Source of the DNA: an uncultured Christensenellaceae bacterium
GTDB lineage: Bacteria; Bacillota; Clostridia; Christensenellales; Borkfalkiaceae
Direction: 5' to 3'
Length of the DNA stretch: 64,000 nucleotides
Assembly (NCBI GenBank): GCA_910588645.1
Contig: CAJUOY010000006.1
Location: 11,043 to 75,042 of the forward strand
Shown: one piece after another, positions 51,173-59,542 of the stretch
Numbering within the stretch: the first letter of the stretch is position 1
Layout of the letters: the number at the start of each line of letters is the position of its first letter
Program-made: the position numbers and the translations under genes
The notes under the pieces: generated by a model
The model's input: only the letters and a program-made list of their open reading frames with translations
The model's database searches: none
Told to the model about the DNA's origin: nothing

Positions 51173-52050
51173 ATACGATCCAGATATAATCTTAACTTCC
51201 CTTCGACTATGTGCGCTTCCAGCGGCACGTTGTCGTAAAGTTCGCCTTCGGCCTGAATGGTGAAGTTTTCGGCCTCATGTACAAAGGTTACTTCCTTGGT
51301 CTTAACGAAAGTAACTTTCTTTATTTTATCTACCCTGCCCGCCATAAGCTTTGCAAAAGCCGCGGGTATTCTCGCTTTGGAAATAAAGTCCACGATAATT
51401 ACATCAAGCAAGCCGTCGTCTATTTTTGCGTCGGGGAATATCTTTATTCCTCCGCCGAAGTATTTTCCGTTTCCCACCGCGGCGATAAGTCCGAAATGCT
51501 TTTCCTCTTTACCGTCGTATTTTACTGTAAAATTACAACTCTTGAAATTGGCGAGCGAAACGATAAGCGCTTTCAGATATTTGCCTTTGCCCTTCTCGCC
51601 CGAAGAATAAGTGCGTTTAAGTACGTCTACGTCTATGCCCATTCCCACTGAATTTATGGAGCGCAGTCCGGAGGACAGCTCTATAAAATCTATGTTGCGC
51701 GTGCGTCCGTAAATAATTGTTTCCGCCGCTTCGATATGGTTCAATGGGATACCCGCGCCCTCGGCAAAGTCGTTGCCCGTGCCGAAGGGTATCAGTCCGA
51801 GATCGAAGTTTTCAAAATCTTTAAAACCGTTTATGACGTCGTGTAAGGTGCCGTCCCCGCCCATAGCGATCACCGTGCCGCAATGTCCGGAGGAAGTTAT
51901 TTCCTCCGTAAATTTCTTTGCGTCGCCGCGCCGGAACGTTTTGTAAATTTTATATTCCTTGCCGGCTTTTTCGAATACCGCAAGAGTGTCGTCGAATTTT
52001 TTTAGTTGTTTGCCTTTAAGGTGCGTTCCGTTGACGAGAATATAATACAC
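51169..52050 (-). CDS. Diacylglycerol kinase-like lipid kinase (YegS/DagK family)
   Basis: A 293-residue soluble lipid kinase of the DAGK catalytic fold: GGDGTLHDVING (64-75, nucleotide loop), PFGTGNDFAEG and GIKIFPDAKIDDGLLDV (C-terminal block). It probably phosphorylates diacylglycerol or a related lipid to recycle it into phospholipid. The start is GTG at 52050 with AGGAG 7 nt upstream. It is the first gene of a two-gene operon with the PAS-PP2C phosphatase. Its promoter shares a -35 hexamer with the divergent cca gene. Confidence 0.9.
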   Translation of the reverse strand: MYYILVNGTHLKGKQLKKFDDTLAVFEKAGKEYKIYKTFRRGDAKKFTEEITSSGHCGTVIAMGGDGTLHDVINGFKDFENFDLGLIPFGTGNDFAEGAGIPLNHIEAAETIIYGRTRNIDFIELSSGLRSINSVGMGIDVDVLKRTYSSGEKGKGKYLKALIVSLANFKSCNFTVKYDGKEEKHFGLIAAVGNGKYFGGGIKIFPDAKIDDGLLDVIIVDFISKARIPAAFAKLMAGRVDKIKKVTFVKTKEVTFVHEAENFTIQAEGELYDNVPLEAHIVEGKLRLYLDRI

Positions 52051-52116
52051 TGCTTTCTCCTGGGTATATACGGCGATTTTACGATAAATGTAAGTAAAAT
52101 ATTTACAGTACTAAAA

Positions 52117-52145
52117 ATTATACAACAAATAAATAAGAATTGCAA
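52117..52145 (-). promoter_or_regulatory. Promoter of the lipid kinase operon (shared -35)
   Basis: Minus strand: TTGCAA (52145-52140), 17 nt, TATAAT (52122-52117). The TTGCAA hexamer is its own reverse complement and is also the -35 of the divergent promoter. Confidence 0.8.
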
Positions 52146-52168
52146 TAGTTTTGAAAATAAGGTATAAT
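52140..52168 (+). promoter_or_regulatory. Promoter of the tRNA nucleotidyltransferase gene (shared -35)
   Basis: TTGCAA (52140-52145), 17 nt, TATAAT (52163-52168). The start is near 52175, only ~3 nt before the ATG at 52178, so the message is close to leaderless. Confidence 0.8.
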
Positions 52169-52177
52169 AGTTTTACG

Positions 52178-53527
52178 ATGATTAATGTTCTTTCCCGCAA
52201 TTTAATACGGCTTGCCCAGGCTTGTCCCTATCCGCTGTACGTGGTCGGAGGGCGCACGCGTGATTTTCTTGCAGGTCTTAAGTCGGAACGCGCCGACACC
52301 GATATCTGTGCGCCGACCTTGGCGGAAGATTTTGCTGCACGCGCTTCGGCCGTCGGGTTCAAAGCGGACGCGGTTTACGCCAATACGGGCACGGTGAAAA
52401 TCAGCCGCGGCGTCGAGTCGTACGAGTTTGCTTGTTTCCGCTCGGACGAATACGTGCGTGGAGCGCATAAGCCCGTAAAGACCTTTTATACGGACGACAT
52501 AGTAGCGGACGCGCGGCGGCGCGATTTCAGGTGCAACGCCGTTTATTACGATATATCCGCGGGCGAATTTGTTGATCCGCTCGGCGGTATAGCCGATATC
52601 AAGGCTCGCTGCCTAACTACCGTGAGGGAGGCGGACAGGGTATTCGGCGAGGACGGATTGAGGCTTATGCGCCTTGCCAGGATTGCCGCCGAGACGGGTT
52701 TTACTCCCGATGAAGAGTGCCTTTCGGGCGCGCGGAAAAATTCCACGCTAATTCGTGACGTTGCGATCGAGCGGATTTATTCGGAGCTCAGCGGCATACT
52801 TCACGCGGATAACAAATACGGTATTATCGGGGCGCAGTACTCGGGACTTGAAATCTTAAAGGATATAGGCGTGCTTAGAGAAATTTTGCCCGAGCTTGCT
52901 TTGGGCGAGAATATGCTTCAACCGCCGGCATTTCACGATTACGACGTGCTCGAACACAGTTTGAGGGCGGTTAAGTATGCGGACTCTTCGATACGCCTTG
53001 CCGCGCTGTTGCACGACGTTGGCAAACCGTTTTGCAAACTCAGAGACGATAATTACCATTATCACGACAAAGAGGGCGCAAGGATAGCGCTTGAAATTTG
53101 TACGCGGTTCAAGGTTCCAAAAAAACTTACGGAAAGGGTTTGCGCGCTTATATCCCTGCATATGTACGACTTAAAGGGGGAAGCAAAGGAAAATAAGGTC
53201 AGGAAATTCATAGTGCGGAACTATGAATATTTCGACGAACTTATGCTGTTGAAGCAGGCGGATTTTTCCGCTTGCAAGGACAATCTTGCCGTTGCGCCTA
53301 CCGTTTCAAAGATGAAGGGTATACTTGATAAAATGATTTCGGAAAAAGTTCCTCTTACGTTAAAGGAACTTGTGGTGCGCGGTAACGAGCTTATATCCGT
53401 GGGTATACGTCCCGAGCGTACGGGCGAAGCATTGAATAAACTATTGGAAGCGTGCGCTATGGGCTGCGTGAAAAACGAGCGCGACGATCTGGTTAAATAC
53501 GCGCTAACGGTTGCAAATTGCGAGTGA
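52178..53527 (+). CDS. cca: tRNA nucleotidyltransferase (CCA-adding type) with HD domain
   Basis: Class II nucleotidyltransferase adding or repairing the tRNA CCA end. Head: VVGGRTRDFLAG and the metal pair in RADTDIC; then RRRDFRCNAVYYD, the RNA-binding region FGEDGLRLMRLARIAAETGF, and an HD domain (LAALLHDVGKPF). 449 residues. The ATG at 52178 is chosen because an upstream in-frame ATG at 52151 lies before the -10 box. There is no SD and the 5' leader is predicted to be ~3 nt. The promoter of the next gene lies within its last codons. Confidence 0.92.
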   Translation: MINVLSRNLIRLAQACPYPLYVVGGRTRDFLAGLKSERADTDICAPTLAEDFAARASAVGFKADAVYANTGTVKISRGVESYEFACFRSDEYVRGAHKPVKTFYTDDIVADARRRDFRCNAVYYDISAGEFVDPLGGIADIKARCLTTVREADRVFGEDGLRLMRLARIAAETGFTPDEECLSGARKNSTLIRDVAIERIYSELSGILHADNKYGIIGAQYSGLEILKDIGVLREILPELALGENMLQPPAFHDYDVLEHSLRAVKYADSSIRLAALLHDVGKPFCKLRDDNYHYHDKEGARIALEICTRFKVPKKLTERVCALISLHMYDLKGEAKENKVRKFIVRNYEYFDELMLLKQADFSACKDNLAVAPTVSKMKGILDKMISEKVPLTLKELVVRGNELISVGIRPERTGEALNKLLEACAMGCVKNERDDLVKYALTVANCE

Positions 53528-53539
53528 ATGATATATAAT
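53511..53539 (+). promoter_or_regulatory. Promoter of the large repeat protein
   Basis: TTGCAA (53511-53516), 17 nt, TATAAT (53534-53539). It begins inside the cca gene (stop 53527). Confidence 0.78.
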
Positions 53540-53568
53540 ATCAATACATATTTTCAGTTGAGGTAATT

Positions 53569-56500
53569 ATGAATAACAATATGCCGAGAAAAAAGGGGTT
53601 CTCTCTTTTATCGTTTTTACTTGGAATTTTATTGGGAATGATATTGTTGATCGGTATGGTCGGCGGCGTAATACTTTACGTTCTTAACGGCAAGATAGAC
53701 GACGTTATGAATATGGTCGACGTTCCGAACCGCGATGAAGACGGCAACAACATTTACATAAATACCGATAAGGATAACGGCGGCGTCGAAACTCTTTTAC
53801 AGCTTCTGACGAGGGTAGGCGGGTTTTTCAACGACACGCAAAATCTCACCGTGGGCGAGGTGGAAAATCTTATCCCCGCCGTCGGCGATATGGTCGACCA
53901 GGTCTGCGTGGAAATAGGCAAATACGTCGAGATAGACAGGGCGGAACTTGTCGCCACTCCTTTTTCGGGTTTCGGCGATTACGTTCAGGCAAAAGTAATG
54001 GATATTCAGCCTGCGGCTCTTTTGGGTAATTTGGGATTCGAGGGAACGCTCGACAACAAAATAATATCCTTATTGCTCGTCGGCAAAGAGGCGTACTACG
54101 TTGAGAACGACGGCGTAAAATATCCCGTTTACTACGATATTTACAAAAACTTAAACGGCGTGTACGTACGCGAGGGCGACGGCGTCGTTTTGGACTCTTC
54201 GTTGGAGGCCAACTTGGTTGAGATGCAAAACGCGTTCAGACTTTACTATTATGCGTTCAACGGCGCATATTACGTAACGGACGATACTTTTGCATTCGCT
54301 CCCGCAGTCAGATCGGCGTCCGCATACGTGCCTTCTGAAAACGGTAAACTCAGCGGAAATTATTATTTCGAGGGCGACAAGAAAGTTACCGTTACTCCCG
54401 TCACGTTGCGCGACTTTTCCTCGGGCAAGTTTGAAATGCTTAACGATATATACCTTTCCGATCTATTCGAAGGCAACACCAGCGACGTTGCGGATAAGAT
54501 TATGTCGGGCATTTGCATAGGAGATATATTTAACGGCAAGTTTGATTTCAACGACGTCTTAAACGGGCTTACTCTTGCCGATATCGTAAAGGTAAGCGTA
54601 GACGACAGTCTTATGATGAACTTCGTTTACGGCGTAAGCGAAGTTACGGCGGTACAGGGACATACCTATACGCATAAGGGTACTTACAAGGACGGAGAAA
54701 TTATCCGCGAAGTTTTCATCGAGACAGAGCTTTCTGAAAACGCTCAAAAAGTAAAGCATATATACTATCTTTCGGAAGAGGAAAATATATCCGTTAACGG
54801 CATTACGCTTGGCGAACTTATGAACGATTTCAGCTTTGACGAAATTATGGACGGCATATACGTGTCCGATCTCGTTAAAGTCAAGGCGGACGATTCCATA
54901 ATGATGAGCCTTGTCTATAAGGTCGGCGGAATTAAGACTGTCGACGGCCAAAGCTATACTCACATAGGAACTTACGACGACGGGGAAACGGAGCGTAAAG
55001 TTTTCATCGAAACCGAGACAACCGCGGACGGCGTAGTAGTAAAGAAAGTTTATTATACCGAAAATGAAGAAGAAGTTGTAATAAGATCGCTTACTGTAAA
55101 GGATCTTATGACCAACCTCAATTTCGATGAAATTCTTGCAAACATATCTTTGGCGGACGTACTCGACGGCGTATCCGTTTCGGACGCCATTATGGTGAAA
55201 CTCGTATATAAGGTGGGGGGAATTACGGAAGTATCCGGTTTCGATTACACGCATACGGGAACTTATACCGACGATGAGGGGATCAAGCACGATGTGTTTA
55301 TAGAGACTTCGGAAGGCAATATAAAGGCGATCTACTATATTGTCGACGGCGAACGTATCGAAGTTAAATCTGTTTCGGTAAACGATTTGACGAGCGGACT
55401 GGACTTCAATGAGCTTATGAGCGAATTTACCGTAGCCGACTTTATAGACGTAAAGGCGGACGACAAACTCATTGCTTATATAGCTTACGGATTGTACGAC
55501 GTCGACGTTGAGAATATGACGGCAAAGGTCGAAATTGACGGAGTGGAGTATTCCTGCGTAATAGTTGCGGACGCGGAGAACAATATTACCGAAGTTTACA
55601 CCGTCGATCAAGACGGCAACAGACTGGCGGTAGTAGAGGGTACGGCGCTCGATTCAATATCTACTGGCGTAAACGGCATAATGGATAAATTGAAGATAGG
55701 CGACATAATCGATGTCGGCGAAAACAAGATGCTCAACGCTATAAAGGACACCACGCTTAACGGCCTTGCGGATAAAATAGATACCTTGAAGATAGGCGAT
55801 ATAATCGATCCTGCGGACAATAAGCTTTTGAACGCGATCAGCGATTTCACGCTTGGAACGCTTGCTACCGATATAGAAACTCTGACTATCGGTCAAATCG
55901 TCGACACTGGAGATAATAAGCTGTTGAACGCCATAAGCGGCGCGACGCTGTCAACTCTGCCCGAAGCAATTTCCAATCTCACGCTCAGTCAGATCATGGA
56001 TACGGAAGACAATTTCCTTTTAAAGAATTTGTCCGATACAACGATAGAGGGACTTCCCGCGGCCATTCTCGAAATAAAGATAAATACACTTTACGCCAAA
56101 GACGTTTACGGCACGGATGCGGAAAATCCTTACGAAGCCGACGCGGTCGGGTTCAATGAAAATTACCTTTATTACGAATTGAATGAAAAGGGCAGGTATA
56201 CGCTCGTAAACGGCGACGGCAAACTTAACGTTGAAGAATTTACATTGGGTACCGCAAACGGTAACAAGTATTATACTTACGGCGCGGCCAAGGGCATATG
56301 GAAGACGTTGCTTTGCGAAAACGGAAACGAGGCGGCCTATACTTTGGAGAACCTCAACGGTATGATAGATAACGTCGCAAAAAATATAAGTACTTCCACT
56401 TTGAGAGATCTGGTTGAAATAGGCGTTCTCGATCTTTCGGAAGAACAGCTTGAAAAACAGATTTATTATTACGATTCGGCTTCTCACCAGTTCAAACCCT

Positions 56501-56595
56501 CCGAAAAATTGGGGGATATGGAGCTTACCGAGCTGATTACGTTTATAATCGATAACATAACCACCCGCCCCGAGATTCCCGGTATAGGTATTTAA
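53569..56595 (+). CDS. Large repetitive membrane-anchored extracellular protein
   Basis: No family recognised. 1008 residues: a basic start and one membrane helix (about 11-40), the rest extracellular and acidic. Residues ~260-690 hold about four units of roughly 110 residues, each with LxDLTxxLDFxEIMxxIxVxDLVKVKADDSIMMxLVYKVGG-like lines (read with breaks) and a YTHxGTYxDxE...VFIET strand block. Residues ~705-830 hold four short units of about 36 residues built on LKIGDIID..DNKLLNAI. There is no LPXTG signal. The promoter and SD (TTGAGG) are clear. A surface fibre or adhesin is a guess. Confidence 0.75.
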   Translation: MNNNMPRKKGFSLLSFLLGILLGMILLIGMVGGVILYVLNGKIDDVMNMVDVPNRDEDGNNIYINTDKDNGGVETLLQLLTRVGGFFNDTQNLTVGEVENLIPAVGDMVDQVCVEIGKYVEIDRAELVATPFSGFGDYVQAKVMDIQPAALLGNLGFEGTLDNKIISLLLVGKEAYYVENDGVKYPVYYDIYKNLNGVYVREGDGVVLDSSLEANLVEMQNAFRLYYYAFNGAYYVTDDTFAFAPAVRSASAYVPSENGKLSGNYYFEGDKKVTVTPVTLRDFSSGKFEMLNDIYLSDLFEGNTSDVADKIMSGICIGDIFNGKFDFNDVLNGLTLADIVKVSVDDSLMMNFVYGVSEVTAVQGHTYTHKGTYKDGEIIREVFIETELSENAQKVKHIYYLSEEENISVNGITLGELMNDFSFDEIMDGIYVSDLVKVKADDSIMMSLVYKVGGIKTVDGQSYTHIGTYDDGETERKVFIETETTADGVVVKKVYYTENEEEVVIRSLTVKDLMTNLNFDEILANISLADVLDGVSVSDAIMVKLVYKVGGITEVSGFDYTHTGTYTDDEGIKHDVFIETSEGNIKAIYYIVDGERIEVKSVSVNDLTSGLDFNELMSEFTVADFIDVKADDKLIAYIAYGLYDVDVENMTAKVEIDGVEYSCVIVADAENNITEVYTVDQDGNRLAVVEGTALDSISTGVNGIMDKLKIGDIIDVGENKMLNAIKDTTLNGLADKIDTLKIGDIIDPADNKLLNAISDFTLGTLATDIETLTIGQIVDTGDNKLLNAISGATLSTLPEAISNLTLSQIMDTEDNFLLKNLSDTTIEGLPAAILEIKINTLYAKDVYGTDAENPYEADAVGFNENYLYYELNEKGRYTLVNGDGKLNVEEFTLGTANGNKYYTYGAAKGIWKTLLCENGNEAAYTLENLNGMIDNVAKNISTSTLRDLVEIGVLDLSEEQLEKQIYYYDSASHQFKPSEKLGDMELTELITFIIDNITTRPEIPGIGI

Positions 56596-56612
56596 TTTGA
56601 TTGTAAAATAAC

Positions 56613-56641
56613 TTGACAAGCAACTTGAAATAATGTAATAT
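56613..56641 (+). promoter_or_regulatory. Promoter of rpsF-ssb-rpsR
   Basis: TTGACA (56613-56618), 17 nt, TAATAT (56636-56641). The start near 56648 gives a ~64-nt structured leader. Confidence 0.8.
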
Positions 56642-56649
56642 TAATAAGC

Positions 56650-56711
56650 ATTTGATGCAATTACCTTGCATACCGCAGGTGGTATGCCGATTAAGTCCGG
56701 GAGGTGAAAAA
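56650..56711 (+). promoter_or_regulatory. S6:S18-type ribosomal protein leader
   Basis: The leader folds a 7-bp stem GCATACC/GGTATGC (56668-56674 with 56681-56687) directly followed by CCG and, further on, TCCGG merging with the SD (GGGAGGTG). This hairpin-plus-CCG layout in front of rpsF matches the known motif by which the S6:S18 complex represses its own mRNA. Assignment is by position and motif memory. Confidence 0.65.
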
Positions 56712-56996
56712 ATGAAAACTTACGAAATGATTTACGTTCTTGACTCGACTTTGGCAGATGAAGCCAAAGAAGCGTTCGCCAAGAAGTTCGAGGACATCGT
56801 TGTGTCCAAGGGCGGTAACGTCGTTTCCGTCGATAAGTGGGGCGTTAAAAAGCTTGCTTATCCCATCAATTACAAGACGGAAGGCGATTACTCGGTAATG
56901 ACTTTTGAAGCCGATGGCTCGGCGGTGAAGGAAATTGAAAGGATTTCCGATCTGTCGGTCGAGGTGTTAAGAAGAATTATAACCGTAAAAGCATAA
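56712..56996 (+). CDS. rpsF: Ribosomal protein bS6
   Basis: Small-subunit protein S6, 94 residues, which binds S18 on the 16S platform. The start MKTYEMIYVLDSTL, the centre WGVKKLAYPINYKTEGDY and the ending LRRIITVKA are typical. The ATG at 56712 is preceded by GGGAGGTG; a frame opening at 56652 lies in the structured leader and is not coding. It is the first gene of rpsF-ssb-rpsR. Confidence 0.97.
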   Translation: MKTYEMIYVLDSTLADEAKEAFAKKFEDIVVSKGGNVVSVDKWGVKKLAYPINYKTEGDYSVMTFEADGSAVKEIERISDLSVEVLRRIITVKA

Positions 56997-57011
56997 GCAT
57001 AGGAAGAAATT

Positions 57012-57437
57012 ATGAACAAAGTATTTTTAATAGGGAATCTTACGCGCGATCCCGAGCTCACCGAAACTTCGGGCGGGATCAAGATCTGCCGGTTTGCGAT
57101 TGCGGTGAATAGAAATTATTCCGGTTCGGACGGGGAGAGAAAGACCGATTTCTTTAATTGCGTCGCTTGGCGTAATCTCGCGGAAACGGTTGCGCGCTAC
57201 ACCAGAAAGGGTATTAAGGTTGCGGTCAGCGGTTCTATAGAACTGAGAAACTACGAGGACAGCCAGGGCGTAAAGCGTACGGGCGTGGACATTGTAGCTC
57301 AGGATGTTGAATTCCTGTCGCCGAGAGGCAATCAGGGCGACGACGGATTTGATCCCGTTCCTCAGGCTCCCGCTTCGCGCGGCGGCTCGAAGCCTCAGCT
57401 TCAACCCTTCGACGACGATACGGATATTCCCTTCTGA
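57012..57437 (+). CDS. ssb: Single-stranded DNA-binding protein
   Basis: SSB, 141 residues. The OB-fold domain (1-110) starts MNKVFLIGNLTRDPEL and has FFNCVAWRNLAETVARYTRKG. It then has a short Gly/Pro/Gln linker and the conserved acidic tip DDDTDIPF, which recruits replication and repair proteins. Between rpsF and rpsR as in most Firmicutes; the 15-nt gap carries an SD. Confidence 0.97.
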   Translation: MNKVFLIGNLTRDPELTETSGGIKICRFAIAVNRNYSGSDGERKTDFFNCVAWRNLAETVARYTRKGIKVAVSGSIELRNYEDSQGVKRTGVDIVAQDVEFLSPRGNQGDDGFDPVPQAPASRGGSKPQLQPFDDDTDIPF

Positions 57438-57457
57438 TTATTCAAGGAGACTAAGTT

Positions 57458-57712
57458 ATGGAAGAAAATAAAACAGCACCCGTAAAAAAGGCGTATAAGA
57501 GACAGCCCCGCAAAAAGGTTTGCGTGTTCTGTCAGGAAAAAGTTACGGTTATTGATTATAAGGACGTCAACCGCCTTAAAAAGTTTATAACCGAGAGCGG
57601 CAAAATGCTTCCCCGTCGTATGAGCGGTACTTGCGCCAAACACCAGAGGGAGCTTTCCAAGGCCATAAAGCGCGCGCGCGTTGCGGCTTTGCTTCCCTTC
57701 AAGGGCGAATAA
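57458..57712 (+). CDS. rpsR: Ribosomal protein bS18
   Basis: S18, 84 residues with a basic N-terminal extension. It has [18 protein letters not shown] (two cysteines as in zinc-type S18), [15 protein letters not shown] and [18 protein letters not shown]. This set (CxxC plus Cys/His) suggests the zinc-binding (C+) form. It is last in the operon and followed by a hairpin terminator. Confidence 0.96.
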   Translation: MEENKTAPVKKAYKRQPRKKVCVFCQEKVTVIDYKDVNRLKKFITESGKMLPRRMSGTCAKHQRELSKAIKRARVAALLPFKGE

Positions 57713-57765
57713 GAAGCGTACAAGCCTTTCGTAAATCAGCGTCAGGCATAAAATCAAAATAATCT

Positions 57766-57797
57766 AAAAAGACCTTGTTTTTACAAGGTCTTTTTTT
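57766..57797. terminator. Bidirectional terminator, rpsR and yggS
   Basis: GACCTTG (57771-57777) pairs with CAAGGTC (57784-57790), flanked by A-run and T-run on both sides. It lies between convergent genes. Confidence 0.85.
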
Positions 57798-57844
57798 ATA
57801 CGTTGTTTTTATACGTTGTTTTTATACGTTGTTTTTATACGTTG
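57793..57844. repeat. 13-bp minisatellite, four perfect copies
   Basis: TTTTTATACGTTG repeated exactly four times in tandem. It runs from the terminator T-run into the last codons of yggS. On the minus strand each unit reads AAC GTA TAA, so any copy number leaves the same YggS end. Confidence 0.92.
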
Positions 57845-58506
57845 TAATTTCTCTTTCCGAATATTGCCGTGCCAAGACGTATCATGTTGCTTCCCGCTTC
57901 GATACATAGTTCGTAATCGCCGCTCATTCCCATAGAGAGATATTTTATATTGCCGTCCCGCGATTTCAAATCCTCGTATAATTTTCTCATTTTCTTTGCG
58001 AGAGTATAAAGATAATCTTTATCGTCCGTATCGGGCAGCATCGCCATAAGACCTTCGACTTTAAGTCCTGGTAATGCTTTTATGTTTTCTACCGCCGTTT
58101 GTGCTTCTTCAAGGGCAAAGCCGCCCTTCGAAGCTTCTTTGCCTATATTTATTTGAATTAGGATGTTTGATGTGATTCCCTTTTCCGCGCTCTTTTTGGA
58201 CAGTTCTTCGGCAAGGTTCATTCTGTCTACGGAGTGGTACAAGTCGATTTTCCCCAAAAGATATTTGATTTTATTGGTCTGCAACCGACCTATAAAGTGG
58301 CGGCGCGGTGCGGAACCTATTTTGTCGTATTTATCGCGGAATTCTTGCACGTGGTTATCGCCTATATCGGTTATGCCTGCGTCTACAGCCCTTAAAATGT
58401 CTTCTGGCGACTGCATTTTGACGGCGGCGACAAGTGTGACTTTTTCGCCGTAAGGGTTAATTGCGGGTAGCTCTGACAGCAATTTTTTTACGTTGTTTTC
58501 AATCAT
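57835..58506 (-). CDS. YggS family PLP homeostasis protein
   Basis: PLP-binding TIM-barrel protein (YggS/PROSC/YlmE) that buffers pyridoxal phosphate; it has no known catalytic role. 223 residues. The PLP lysine lies in VAAVKMQS. The usual GEN.VQE is here GDNHVQE. Other blocks: HFIGRLQTNKIKYL, QINIGKEASKGGF and SMGMSGDYELCIEAGSNMIRLGTAIFG. The C-terminal residues NYNV and the stop come from the first unit of a 13-bp tandem repeat. It has its own promoter (TTGACA-18-TAAAAT at 58555-58526) and SD AAAGGA. Confidence 0.93.
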   Translation of the reverse strand: MIENNVKKLLSELPAINPYGEKVTLVAAVKMQSPEDILRAVDAGITDIGDNHVQEFRDKYDKIGSAPRRHFIGRLQTNKIKYLLGKIDLYHSVDRMNLAEELSKKSAEKGITSNILIQINIGKEASKGGFALEEAQTAVENIKALPGLKVEGLMAMLPDTDDKDYLYTLAKKMRKLYEDLKSRDGNIKYLSMGMSGDYELCIEAGSNMIRLGTAIFGKRNYNV

Positions 58507-58525
58507 CTTTTAAATCCTTTGGTCT

Positions 58526-58555
58526 ATTTTAATGCCGCTTTCGGCGTTATGTCAA
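58526..58555 (-). promoter_or_regulatory. Promoter of yggS
   Basis: Minus strand: TTGACA (58555-58550), 18 nt, TAAAAT (58531-58526). The spacer contains a small palindrome (GCCG/CGGC). Confidence 0.72.
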
Positions 58556-58584
58556 TATTTTTTATGATTTTAAGTTCAATATGT

Positions 58585-58613
58585 TTAACTTTTTTTAAAA
58601 ATTCTGTTATAAT
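58585..58613 (+). promoter_or_regulatory. Promoter of small membrane protein gene
   Basis: TTAACT (58585-58590), 17 nt, TATAAT (58608-58613). Nine nt separate the -10 box from the ATG (58623), so a nearly leaderless mRNA is expected. Confidence 0.65.
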
Positions 58614-58622
58614 GACGACGTT

Positions 58623-58835
58623 ATGAAAAACACGTTGTTAGTGGCGGGTATTGTGCGCCTGATAATCGGATTGATTTCCGTCGGTTTAGGCATATACTAT
58701 GCCGTAATTGAAGAGGGATTGATGGCTGCGGCTTTCATAGTTGTGGGGGCAGTGTGCGTCGGTATGTCCGTGTATTCGTTTATGCAGTATATAAAGTCTA
58801 AAAAAACCGATATGGAAGAGGATACGGAGGAATAA
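58623..58835 (+). CDS. Small membrane protein, two helices, unknown function
   Basis: A 70-residue protein with helices at about residues 5-28 and 33-53 (LVAGIVRLIIGLISVGLGIY and MAAAFIVVGAVCVGMSVYSF) and a charged tail ending TDMEEDTEE. It resembles no family I can name. There is no SD and the promoter is so close that translation must begin at or within about 3 nt of the 5' end. It is 29 nt before a left-handed beta-helix protein and may be co-transcribed. Confidence 0.65.
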   Translation: MKNTLLVAGIVRLIIGLISVGLGIYYAVIEEGLMAAAFIVVGAVCVGMSVYSFMQYIKSKKTDMEEDTEE

Positions 58836-58864
58836 ACGGCAGTGCGGGTAAATATAGTAATTCT

Positions 58865-59521
58865 ATGGATTTTCCCGCAAATTTGCTTGATTTTACTCAC
58901 ACCGTTGCGGAAAAGTTTATTTGCGACGCTGCTGATCTTCGCGCCGTATTTACAGGACTTTCCCGCTTTATTTTTTCTTATTTGAGTACGCTCGGCGACG
59001 AATACGTTTTTCTGTCTCCGTCCGTTGCAGTTCATAAAACGGCTGTCGTAGCGCCGTCGGCATTCGTCGGTGAAAACGTTATAATAGGCCCGTTTACGGA
59101 GATAAGGCACTGCGCTTATATCCGCGGCAACGCGGTTATAGGGGAACGTTGCGTTGTAGGCAACTCCACGGAAATAAAAAACTCCGTGCTTTTCGACGGA
59201 GTTCAAGTGCCGCACTTTAATTACGTGGGCGACAGCATTTTGGGTTTTAAGGCGCATCTCGGCGCGGGCGCCGTCGTTTCAAACGTAAAATCGGACAGGG
59301 GAGAAGTAAGTTCGTATCTTACCGGTTTCAGACAAAATTCGGGGCTTAAAAAACTCGGGGCGGTTGTCGGCGACTATGCGGAAATCGGTTGCGGAAGCGT
59401 CTTAAATCCCGGTGCGGTCATAGGCAAAGACAGCACTGTTTATCCGTTGAGTTCGGTCCGCGGTTTCGTGCCTGCCGGGTGCATATATAAATCAAACAAT
59501 ACTCTTATAAAAAAGGGGTGA
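58865..59521 (+). CDS. Left-handed beta-helix hexapeptide-repeat protein (GlmU C-domain-like)
   Basis: A 218-residue protein. A helical N-terminus (about 1-50) precedes a hexapeptide-repeat beta helix (VAVHKTAVVAPSAFVGENVI, AYIRGNAVIGERCVVGNSTE, LGAGAVVSNVKSD, AEIGCGSVLNPGAVIGKDS). It resembles the acetyltransferase half of GlmU and the family often labelled UDP-GlcNAc pyrophosphorylase in Clostridia, but the nucleotidyltransferase half is absent. No SD is seen, and a TATAGT lies 6 nt before the ATG but without a good -35. The sugar-nucleotide role is tentative. Confidence 0.75.
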   Translation: MDFPANLLDFTHTVAEKFICDAADLRAVFTGLSRFIFSYLSTLGDEYVFLSPSVAVHKTAVVAPSAFVGENVIIGPFTEIRHCAYIRGNAVIGERCVVGNSTEIKNSVLFDGVQVPHFNYVGDSILGFKAHLGAGAVVSNVKSDRGEVSSYLTGFRQNSGLKKLGAVVGDYAEIGCGSVLNPGAVIGKDSTVYPLSSVRGFVPAGCIYKSNNTLIKKG

Positions 59522-59537
59522 CTTTCGTCGCCCCTTT
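59509..59537. terminator. Terminator overlapping two convergent genes
   Basis: GGGGTGAC (59515-59522) pairs with GTCGCCCC (59527-59534), with one wobble. The minus strand reads into TTTTTT and the plus strand into TTTTAC. It overlaps the stop codon of the plus-strand gene. Confidence 0.78.
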
Positions 59538-59542
59538 TACTT

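Noticed and set aside
54559..55611. 350-codon minus-strand open frame opposite the repeat protein
   Set aside because: Arises from the repetitive plus-strand gene, which has a promoter, SD and membrane anchor; the antisense frame has none.
57793..57844. CRISPR-like repeat
   Set aside because: Units are 13 bp, directly adjacent without spacers, and no cas genes are present.
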